Below are positions 55,710-64,000 of a stretch of 64,000 nucleotides of DNA, one piece after another. The first letter of the stretch is position 1, and each line of letters begins with the position of its first letter. The notes beneath the pieces are model-generated. The model had not been told where the DNA came from. It made no database searches and worked only from the letters and a program-made list of their open reading frames with translations. The translations under genes were made by a program, and so were the position numbers. The DNA is from Guadua angustifolia (lineage: Eukaryota > Streptophyta > Magnoliopsida > Poales > Poaceae), in assembly GCA_036346375.1 (NCBI GenBank), contig JAYEVE010000527.1:62001-126000 (forward strand), in the 5' to 3' direction.

Positions 55710-57632
55710 TGATAGCATCTAGGCCCCCTCAATCTTCATCAGTTTTGTTAAATAGTTTTGGTGTTCATGACCGAGTTAATAATTCTTGCAACTATGAAGA
55801 ATATATGCTGAATTCAAAGATGGAGCTAGTTGGACTAACAAGGTTAAGAAACTTTAATACTAGTTTATGGCTTGGGAGTTGTTTCAAGTCAAATAGTTAG
55901 GTTTATCTTTCATTTGGCTGTACTATAAAGAGGAACTTTGCACAAGTTGGTAGTTTGGTTCATAAGGCTAAGTCAAAACTAGACTGCTTGTAGTTAAAAC
56001 TCTTAGTAATTCTGCTCCTTGAATCAAAATCCACCTATATACAAAAAGTCCAAATATGTGATAGACTGAAATTCAGTTGTTCACTCTTAAGTTTGTCGCA
56101 AAGCAAGCCAAAGTACTTATAACAGAGAAAAGTCAATTTAACCCAATATCAAAATATCCTTTATCGAATTCTGATAAAAGTCTATTCATTCACGACGGAC
56201 CAAACTTCACATTCTTATATTCTTTTGTCCATAAGTGAAAATCCCTTTGAAGAATTCCATAATCAAGCTTTCTCCATCTATGACGGACTAAATTTTTTGG
56301 TCCGGCATACACATACCTTTGACAGACCAAAACTTCTCTGATATCCATCTATGACGGACCAAATTTTTTTGGTCCGGCATACACATACCTTTGACAGACC
56401 AAAACTTCTCTGATATCCATCTATGACGGACCAAATTTTTTTGGTCCGGCATACACATACCTTTGACAGACCAAAACTTCTCTGATATCCATCTATGACG
56501 GACCAAAAAATTTGGTCCGACATACATTCAAAAGTAATGGTCTTTCCTGATGGACCAAATCTTGATATCCAATCCTTTTATTCATGGTCAAAAATACTTT
56601 CCATATCTGAGAATTTCTCATTTATGACGGACCAAATGTTGCTAATTCAAAGTTTAGTCCGTGGCAAATTCAAATCCTTTAATTAAACTCATTTTGTTTC
56701 AAAAATAGTCCGTAGCTATTGATCTCAGCAAAACCCATCTATGACGGACCAAATTTTTTGGTCCGCCATACATGCAATCTTTCTATTCTTCTGCCGGACC
56801 AAACTCTCTGAATCTTCCCATGTATGACGGACCAATTTTTTTGGTCCGTCGTAATGTCTGAATTTGGCCCGTGATACACATGATCAGTATCGCTAAGTCA
56901 AAATGTTTAGTCCACTGTAAACGTGTTTTAGCTCAATTTTGACACTCTGACACGTGCAACGGTCACAGTGGTAGGTGTAACGGCTATTTTCATCCAGAAT
57001 GTCTATATAAGCATTTTGTGAGCCATCTACCATAAAACTTTATGAACTCCTTGACATTTTAGCATACAAAAGAGCTCTCATTCTCAAAAGGAGTCTGTGC
57101 TTCACTTTCAAACTCAAAATCCTCAACTTTTCTAAGTATTTTGCTCCAAGCCTGAGTCTAGTGCTGTAGTTTGCGAGTGAACCAAGAGACAGAACTCGTG
57201 CAAGTTTATTACTCTTGGATCTCGGTGATCCTAGACAGCTTGGAGGAGGTGAAAAGTGCGACCTGTCCAAAAGAGATTATGGAAGACCACTTTCGATTGT
57301 GAAAGGTTTGGAGCTCACCTCACTAGAGTAGTGAAAGAGCTACCCGAGTGATCACCCAAGCTATTGCGACTAGCTTTGGGAGAAGCTATACTTTGAGAGA
57401 AGTGCTTCAACGTGGAGTAGGAAAAGGGCTCCGAACCACGGGATAAATCTTTGTCTCATTCTGTTCTTTGCTTTATATTGTGTTGCTTTTGTTGTTGTAA
57501 CTATTAGTGTTTACCTTTGTTACATTTTGTTTCTAAGTCATTCTCTTGTGTTAAGAAATTAATTGTAACCTAAGAGTTAAAATCTGAAAAGTTGCCTATT
57601 CACCCCCCCCTCTAGACCAACTCGTTCCTTCA
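55710..57632 (+). repeat. 3' LTR of outer SIRE
   Basis: This 1,923-bp copy of 646-2489 has four 71-72-bp palindrome-bearing units (starting 56274, 56345, 56417 and 56489) against three in the 5' copy. A TATA box is at 57004-57011. It ends CCTTCA and is followed by TSD ATCCC. Confidence 0.95.
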
Positions 57633-57637
57633 ATCCC

Positions 57638-59498
57638 CTTGCCAGCTCATTCCATCCTCCCTCTGGTGGGTTGTTATCTTATTCACTCTCGCAAGCAACG
57701 AAGAAGAGATATTAGCATTCAAGCTAGCAATGGACTGATGTATGAGATGATAAAGGTAAAGAGAATGGGCTGTCGTTTGTGTATAACATATCTTTCCTGT
57801 CCACGATATTTCTCGGTGCATACACCAGGCTTCACAGTTGAAGTACCACATAATAAAGCTAACAAACCTTGAATAGCCTGTACGAAATGACCAATGAAGA
57901 GGATTTACTATAGTCTAAAAATCTTGTATGCATGTTGGTACATCGCTTTCAATCGATCTTGCTCATTATATCCGCTTGATCAAATAATCGTTCATGGCCC
58001 CCATCGAGTCATTCCTTGATAATCACCCTTCAAGCCTTGTTCCTTCTTCCGCTTCATCTATCTAAGCCTTTTCTTGGTCTCTTACAGATCAAATGACTTT
58101 TGAGGAAGCCTACCTTCCTCCCTGCCCTCGGTTTAATAGAATAAGACTGGTCAGAGCCATACTTTAAATTATTGAGGATACACAGATAGCTGCTACTTTT
58201 ATGTTCACCTTAAATTCTTCTTCTTATTTAAGGAGTCAAAAGTCTCTTCCTCAAAAAGGTCCTTAACTCCTTGAATTAGAATGGAACTAAATTTAGCTAT
58301 CACCTACGAATCCAACTCATATATTCCATATTATTTCTTTCTCAAAGTAAAAAAGCAAAAGAGCCCTTTTTGATCTCTATCAATGGAAAACCTTTCATAT
58401 CTGCGCACAAAAGGCTTCCGGTTGTTTGATCAACCGCTGCCCCCTAGCAAGACAACATAGCTATGTTAAAGCACTCAAATGCTCTAAATTTTCTTGACCC
58501 AATTCCTACCAATTTTTCCAATGTTGAGGGAATGGAATTACATTCTCCTTGGTATGATTTATAGACGAGCAGAAAAAGGGTTCTTGCCGTACAGATGAAG
58601 GTCCGAGTTTTTGAGGTGAAGCACTCGCAAAGACCAATCGAAAAGAAAGAACATCCATGAAACTCTATGCTTAGTAGCAGGAACATTGATTCACTCAGAT
58701 GCCATTTTTTGATCTTTTTTTGAAAGTGCAAGTGTGAAGCCAACTCTAAAAGTGAGTCCGTTCAAGTAGAAAAAACATGCCAAGATAAACGAAGATGGAG
58801 CAAAAAAACCTTTCTTAAGCAAAGATGCACGAACGCAACACTATCGAAAAATGTCCCGAACTTCTGTTAGGGAATAGAATGGAATCTAGGATCAAATAAA
58901 GGGGATGAGTTCGCGTTCACCTTCTCTGAGATGAGAATGACAAATTATCAAGGAAGTATTAAGCCAAGCCCAATCTATTATGTACTCAAAAGTAAAGGAG
59001 ACTACCCTTTCGAGGAGTAGAGATCCGGACTGTATGAAGGAAAGTCAACAGCATTTTCGGGGACTTGTTTAACATAGAATGGAATGTGTAAGATATATAG
59101 TTAGCCAGGCAGTTCAATCAGAGTTGTTGACAGGTCAGGTTCCTTTCCAAAAGAGGCTTCATAGCAGACACCAACCACAAATGCTTTCGACTGATTCCTT
59201 TTCTATTATCCAATCTTGAATTTGAACTTCTGTTCAACCAGCGGTATGATATGGATAAGGAACCTACTTTGGTTCACGGATTTGAGTAGCACCAGTCAAG
59301 TCAATCAATTAGGATTGCCAATTTGGCTTCAGAGAATGTGCAGTGTGTTGAAGGAAGCTCCGCATTGTCACCGGTATCAATGGATTGAGTATACAGAACA
59401 CATGGAAAGAACCATTTGCAAAACGAGGTAGCGCAATATGGTATCACAAAATGGCCACGGTACAACATCAAGCAACTTCAGGAGAGATCATGAGAAAA
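57638..59498. other. Right flank, possible organellar-derived sequence
   Basis: There is no transposon signature, no gene I can name, and no frame longer than about 100 codons. The base composition and phrases such as GGGAATAGAATGGAATC and GGAGACTACCCTTTCGAGGA resemble plant mitochondrial intergenic DNA, so a nuclear copy of mitochondrial DNA is a reasonable guess. This is an impression from style, not from an alignment. Confidence 0.3.
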
Positions 59499-59787
59499 CA
59501 CTAGTACAAAGTCCATGATTTATTTTTTTTAATCCAAGGGATTACCAGGCATGTAATACAAAAATAATAAAACAACCCTATTGCAGGGGACGCCAGCTTA
59601 CGAATTACAACGCCGCAAATGACAAGAGGATCAGAGCTGCACGCTGCCAGGTGATCCATCCCACTCAAACAGTATCATCCATCAAGCAATAAAGAAGAAA
59701 TAATGACATCGATAACAAAAACTAAAAACACTGAAGGTTTCACGGTGATATACATCCAAACTCCAACTCCTTCTAGAAGATCACACT
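59499..59787. other. Unassigned stretch with CACTA-like start
   Basis: CACTAGTACAAA at 59499-59510 looks like a CACTA-type terminus, but no inverted partner is seen in the window. The rest is non-coding. Confidence 0.25.
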
Positions 59788-60165
59788 TAGGGATGGCAAT
59801 CGGGTGGGTACCTCCGAGTATGACTGCCACCCACCCGAACCCAATGGGTACCCATGGATAGTTTGATGTGACTAAATATAGGTACCTAGGATATCCATTG
59901 AGTACCTAATGATATAACTAAATATGGTAACCGAACCTAATAGATACCTATTGATGTAATTTAATAGAATTATATGTATCTCTAAAAAGTGAGACCGAAA
60001 TGTTATAGGGTACTCATGGGTATAAATTGACACACACACTCATCCTATGACTTTATCATGCACCAAAACCTGAAAACCGATAGGTCTAAAGTGCTATCTA
60101 TATCCATTATTATCAGGTTGGGTACCCACAGGTACCCAAACCTATGAGCAAACCTGCTATCCCTA
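59788..60165. mobile_element. hAT-type MITE (378 bp)
   Basis: Terminal inverted repeats TAGGGATGGCA and (on the opposite strand) TAGGGATAGCA enclose a short non-coding segment. It is flanked by 8-bp direct repeats ATCACACT (59780-59787) and ATCATACT (60166-60173), one mismatch. Eight-base TSDs are the hallmark of hAT elements. Inside, GGGTACC motifs occur in both orientations near the ends, making a longer imperfect inverted repeat. Confidence 0.8.
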
Positions 60166-60173
60166 ATCATACT

Positions 60174-60530
60174 AAGGATCCTGACGTAATGTTAGAAAAA
60201 ACAGCTACAATCCAACGATCCCCGTAACCCCTCTTGGTTTTTCCGCATCACCGAAACACCTGATCCAGCACTGCGAAGCTCCTCTGTTCAATGATTCCCC
60301 CGCCACAATTAACAGATACCGCTCACCAAATTTTGGAGTTGCCTCCAATTTTGATCTAAAACATTAGATGAAGTCGTCATAGTTGCATCACCTGAAAATA
60401 GGAAAAACAGTCTAAAATTGGGGGTTACAGAAAATGAAAACTCTAGTAGATCCTCAACATATAGCTACAAGATGATAGAAGTTCAACACAAGTGGAGGCT
60501 TTAATCTATATAAATACAAACAACTAGCGA
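60174..60530. other. Unassigned stretch, possible terminal-exon-like sequence on minus strand
   Basis: On the minus strand a TATTTTCAG acceptor-like site (near 60394) is followed by about 26 open codons ending at a TAA near 60320. This could be the last exon of a gene or gene fragment. No similarity to a known protein is recognised. Confidence 0.2.
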
Positions 60531-60548
60531 TATTAAAGGCACATCCTT

Positions 60549-60786
60549 CGTTTTGAGGGTAAGAAAATACTACAATAATCTGGGAAAAAATCCCAGAAAT
60601 TCTCTCGTTAATCGAGAAAAAAGGAAGGGATTTACACCTCTTATTTTGCTGGGGCGTGTCAAGACACCCTATTCATTTTGAGGACAAGAAAATCACACAA
60701 TAATCTAATAAAGGAAAAATCCTAGAAATTCTCTCTTTAATCGAGAAAAAAAGAGAAGGATTTACACCATTTATTTTAGTAGGGCC
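60549..60786 (+). repeat. Local direct duplication
   Basis: A unit of about 107-113 bp occurs at 60549-60655 and again at 60673-60786, sharing TTTTGAGG, AGAAATTCTCTC, TTAATCGAGAAAAAA and GGATTTACACC. It is non-coding and diverged. Confidence 0.75.
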
Positions 60787-60899
60787 AGATTAATAATGCA
60801 TATATATCAGATTTATATTACAAATACGGTTGAATTTTTAATCATAGGAATTAGAGTTGGATAACAAATACAGTATTATCTCAATATCTAGCCACAGAA

Positions 60900-61500
60900 T
60901 TACGCAACTAATTCCACTAGTTATCTTAACAATCCAGCGAAGTTAAACTCAGCAAAGCATCATGAAGTTTGCGTGGTTTTAGTCGTCGTGGTTTTACTCT
61001 TTTTTTTTCAGTTTTTACAGTAGCTGTGATTTGTTCTATGTTAGTAAGTCTGCATCTTGGTTCCCCGTACATTCGATTCCTCACAATGCTCCAAGGTAAA
61101 AGAAAAAAGAAAAAAAAAAGAAAAACTACAACTGACCTGAGCATTAATTTGTGATATATTAATTTACATGTATCTGGCTTCAATTGCCAGTTTGCATCTA
61201 GCTATGACCAAGTTGTAGTTAAATGGGCAAATAATACTTCGTATGAACTCCTCCACTTTATTGTGATTTTGATCGGACAGAATATTAGTCAGAGTTTACC
61301 TTCAGTGTAGTCTTATGTATGTACAGTTTGTTAAAACTTGTGTTTTATCTATGTATTGGGTGGTGTATATTGGGTAAATAAAAGTATATTGATAATAACG
61401 TGCTCTGCTTCCAACTTGTCTGGAACTTGTATGTTTCGATACGAATAAGCAAATGTGTATTTATATTTTTTTCTGTTCGTTTAACTTTTAACTGACGGTA
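60900..61500 (+). other. Exon-like and 3'-UTR-like sequence, origin unknown
   Basis: On the plus strand TTTTTTTTTCAG ends near 61008 and GTAAAAG starts at 61097, enclosing an 88-bp segment open in two frames, as an internal exon would be. Downstream (61200-61450) the sequence is TG-rich with AATAAA near 61376, like a plant 3' UTR. This may be the end of a host gene or a gene fragment; no product can be named. Confidence 0.25.
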
Positions 61501-61616
61501 AATGCAATCCCATCGGTATCACGTCATGAATAATGGTTGCACCCATTATACCGGGAGAATTTGCCGAGACACCAGCACCCCCACGTGTCCTCCCACACGA
61601 TTTTGCGAAAAAACCC

Positions 61617-61885
61617 TCCGTTTCTTTGAAATTACGGATAGATCCTTCCGGATTACAAATAGGTCCTTTGCGATTTTTTGTGAGGTGAAGAAAAAAAATT
61701 TTCCTTCGCGTTTAGGTCCCTGGCGCGGTATTTTACGGAAAAGCCTTCCGTTAAATTCAAATCGCGAACAAGCCCTTTTCTAATTTTTCAGGATAGAGAA
61801 TAGGTCAAAAAAAATAACAAACAGGTCCCTGCTTCTTACGTTCAGGTCCTTCCTCCGTTTTTTTCCGAAAAAAATGTTTTCGCCA
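61617..61885 (+). repeat. Direct repeat unit (copy 1; copy 2 at 62683-62965)
   Basis: Both copies run through TTTGAAATTACGGATAG, GCGATTTTTTGTGAGG, AAATTCAAATCGCGAACAAG and CAGGTCCTT in the same order. They bracket the tandem array at 61855-62600. Confidence 0.8.
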
Positions 61886-62600
61886 CAAAAAAAAACACAG
61901 ATTCGTCTCCGTTTTTCCCGGGAAAAATGTTTTTGCCAAAAAAAAACACGTTTTTCCCGAAAAAAATGTTTTCGCCACAAAAAAAAACACAGATTCGTCG
62001 AAAGTTTATAGCAACTTATCGATTTGCCGATCCGTTTTTACCAGAAAAAATGTTTTCGCCACCAAAAAAACACGTTTTCCCTGGAAAAATGTTTTCGCCA
62101 CTAAAAAAACACGTTTTTCTCGGAAACAAATATTTTTGCCAAAAAAACACAGATTCGTCGAAAGTTTATAGCAATTTATCGATTTACCGACGGGTATTAG
62201 CCGTCGTTTTCTAAAAAAAACACGTATTCATCAAAGGTTTATAGCAGCCCATGGATTCGCCAATGGGTCCTACCGACCTCCGTTTTTCCCGGAAAAAATC
62301 TTTTCGCCACAAAAAAACACGCTTTTCCCGGAAAAAATATTTTCGCTACAAAAAAAACACAGATTCGTCAAAGGTTCATAGCAACTTATCGATTTGCCGA
62401 CGGGTCTTAGCCGTCGTTTTCTAAAAAAAACACGGATTCGTCAAAGGTTTATAGCAGCCTATGGATTCGCCAGCGGGTCCTACCGACCTATTTTATTTAA
62501 AAAATACGGAGATCAAAAATTCAACCAAATTTTCCGTTTTCTAAAAAAAAACATAGATTTAATCGAAGGTTTATAGCAGCCCATGGATTCGCCGATGGGC
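61855..62600 (+). repeat. AT-rich composite tandem repeat array
   Basis: Two alternating motifs are repeated: one around CCGGAAAAAATGTTTTCGCC plus an A-run and CACG (about seven copies), and one around AGATTCGTC(A/G)AAGGTTTATAG (about five copies) leading to GACGGGT or GATGGGT. The open frames here are homopolymer-driven and not genes. Confidence 0.8.
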
Positions 62601-62636
62601 CCTATCGACTCTACAAAACGGCGCAGCGTAGCGTGC

Positions 62637-62678
62637 TATTATTGCTAGTACCCTTACTATTATTGCTAGTACCCTTAC
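62637..62678 (+). repeat. 21-bp tandem duplication at a possible Helitron-like end
   Basis: The 21-bp unit 62637-62657 is repeated exactly at 62658-62678, each copy ending TAGTACCCTTAC. The sequence just before it, GGCGCAGCGTAGCGTGC, followed by an AT spacer and CTAGT, resembles the GC-rich hairpin plus CTAG/T end of a Helitron, although the stem is weak and no 5' TC end was found. Confidence 0.4.
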
Positions 62679-63010
62679 TATAGTTTTTTGAAATTACGGA
62701 TAGGTCCCTATAAATTACCAATAAGTTCTTCGCGATTTTTTGTGAGGGGAAGATATTTTTTTTCTAAATCACGTTTAGGTCCCTCGTGCGCCGTTTTGCG
62801 GAAAAAAGCTCCCATTAAATTCAAATCGCGAACAAGCCCTTTTCTAATTTTTCAGGATAACGGACAGGTTCAAAAACGTAACATTCAGGTCCTTACTCTT
62901 TACGTCTAGGTCCTTTCTCCGTTTTTCTCAGGAAAAAATATTTTTGTCACCAGAAATATGTACGTAGCTCTATCTCTAGACTTTTTTCTCGGCTCGATTT
63001 CCCATCTCGA

Positions 63011-63840
63011 TCTCTGATATTTTTAAAAGCATGTATTATTGCTCGATGAACGCGCAGTGTGTTAAACTCGACAAAAGAAGGTTGTCATCTCTAATTATTT
63101 TTCACACTTTTCCCTCTAGACTATTTCCCCGCCGCGGTTTTCAAACTCGGTCTCCAATATTTTCCAGATAATTCGTCGAAAGAGATATTTCTGCAACTCT
63201 AGCTCTCTATTTTTTCTCCCGTTTCTCTCGTTATTTCGAAGATTAAAAAAATAAACCGCCGCCGAAAAAAAAGAAATTCTTTCTACAAAAAAACGATACG
63301 CGCGGCGTGTTACACCGCGAAAAATTTTGTATTCTTCCGGCCGTTTCGCTCATCATTTTGACGATTTAAAAAATAAAACGTCGCTGAAAAAAAAAGAAAT
63401 TTTTACTATGAAAAAACGATCTCTAATATTTTTTAAAGCATGTATTATTACTTGGTGAACGCGTCGCTCATCATTTCGACGATTTAAAAAATAAAACGTC
63501 GCCGAAAAAAAAGAAATTTTTTCTACGAAAAAACGATCTCTAATATTTTTTAAAACATATATTATTACTTGGTGAACGCGTAGAGTGTTAGACTCGACAA
63601 AAGAAGATTGTCATCTTTAATAATTTTTCACCATTTTCCCTCTAGACTTTTTTTTCCCGCGGTTTCCATTTCGATCTCAATATTTTCCAAATAATTCGTC
63701 AAAGAGATATTTCTACAACTCTATCTCTCTATTTTTTCCCCGTTTTCGCTCATTATTTCGACGATTTAAAGAATAAAACGCGCAAAAAAAAAAAATTTTT
63801 CTATGAAAAAAACGATCTGTGTGGCGTGTTACGCCGAAAA
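63011..63840 (+). repeat. Long direct/tandem repeats, AT-rich
   Basis: A unit starting TCTCT(G/A)ATATTTTT with GCATGTATTATT begins near 63011, 63421 and 63538. The first and third copies are long (about 300 bp and more) and share ACTCGACAAAAGAAG, TTTTCCCTCTAGACT, AGAGATATTTCT and CGATTTAAA. The middle copy is short. There is no coding content. Confidence 0.75.
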
Positions 63841-64000
63841 TTTCGATGGACTACTGACTACTGGGAGATCAGATTAGTTTTGCAGTTGTGACACCATTTT
63901 GTTTTCCTGGGTGTTTTGTAGAAAGTTGTGATGGTCAAATGGTTTTTTAACGGACAAAAATTGTCAAATGTTTTATCATTATTTTACTTTCTACCCACTT
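63841..64000. other. Right edge, unassigned
   Basis: This is the end of the AT-rich repeat region and unique-looking sequence with no identifiable feature. Confidence 0.4.

Larger units (their letters stand above)
646..57632 (+). mobile_element. SIRE-lineage Copia LTR retrotransposon, 57 kb with six insertions ('outer SIRE')
   Basis: The ends are two long direct repeats (646-2489 and 55710-57632), both starting TGATAGCATCTAGGCC and ending CCTTCA. The 5-bp sequence ATCCC lies just outside both ends (641-645 and 57633-57637), as expected of a target-site duplication. Inside are a tRNA-iMet-type primer-binding site, gag with a zinc knuckle, pol in Copia order (protease, integrase, reverse transcriptase, RNase H), a third ORF and a terminal polypurine tract. 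Removing the six inserted segments leaves about 14 kb, within the large size range of SIRE/Maximus elements. ORF3 and long non-coding parts between pol and the 3' LTR fit that lineage. All coding parts carry stops and frameshifts, so it cannot move on its own. Confidence 0.95.

Noticed and set aside
56278..56527. Minus-strand open frames with a three-fold repeated peptide (also 1144-1395)
   Set aside because: They are produced by the 71-72-bp LTR tandem units, which happen to be open in two frames, and exist in both LTRs with different copy number. There is no evidence for a gene.
59216..59431. 71-codon ORF in the right flank
   Set aside because: It has no recognisable domain, no codon bias signal, and is in sequence that looks like non-coding organellar-type DNA.
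59499..59510. CACTAGTACAAA as the left end of a CACTA transposon
   Set aside because: No inverted partner terminus or TSD was found in the window.
61780..62214. Phe/Lys-rich open frames on both strands
   Set aside because: They are caused by A-run/T-run rich tandem repeats; composition is low complexity.
61855..62600. CRISPR-like or coding repeat array
   Set aside because: Repeats are adjacent, degenerate and AT-rich in a plant genome context, with no spacer/repeat regularity.

Overview
The window looks like heterochromatic or intergenic DNA of a plant, most likely a grass. That inference rests on SIRE-lineage Copia elements, chromodomain Gypsy elements and a Tat-lineage Gypsy element with a primer-binding site of a type I associate with grasses. 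I found no intact host gene. About 89% of the window is one nested stack of LTR retrotransposons, and every level is delimited by its own target-site duplication (TSD).

Layout. Positions 1-640 are unassigned flank. Positions 646-57632 are one SIRE-lineage Copia element ('outer SIRE', TSD ATCCC at both ends) of about 14 kb native length, swollen to 57 kb by six insertions: (1) 2574-3844, a non-coding CACTA-like/5S-rDNA-containing segment flanked by a 49-bp duplication of the gag start; (2) 5738-11142, a Tat-lineage Gypsy element on the minus strand (TSD ATCTT); (3) 14441-22006, a decayed chromodomain Gypsy element (TSD ACCAA); (4) 24970-36475, a second complete SIRE-lineage Copia element (TSD ATCAT/ATCAC); (5) 36522-40498, a small non-autonomous Gypsy-type element carrying only a protease-like domain (TSD CCTAG); (6) 42132-55360, a solo LTR of the same family as (3) (TSD GATCA), itself split by a minus-strand chromodomain Gypsy element at 45300-55041 (TSD GAGGA).

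Outer SIRE order on the plus strand: LTR 646-2489, primer-binding site, gag, pol (protease, integrase, reverse transcriptase, RNase H), a leader region, a third ORF (ORF3, 'env-like' by position), repeated polypurine tracts, LTR 55710-57632. All reading frames are broken, but native sequence resumes across most insertion points, which confirms the boundaries.

The right flank (57638-64000) holds a stretch with an organellar (mitochondrial spacer-like) feel, a hAT-type MITE with an 8-bp TSD, a local duplication, exon-like and 3'-UTR-like sequence of unknown origin, and about 2.3 kb of AT-rich composite tandem repeats with a possible Helitron-like terminus.

The most interesting pattern is shared by the two diverged SIRE elements. 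In both, ORF3 is preceded by a gene-like leader with splice-site-like signals and by the same palindrome type that fills that element's own LTR. Both also carry four polypurine blocks at matching places, and both have an in-frame stop at exactly the same pol codon.
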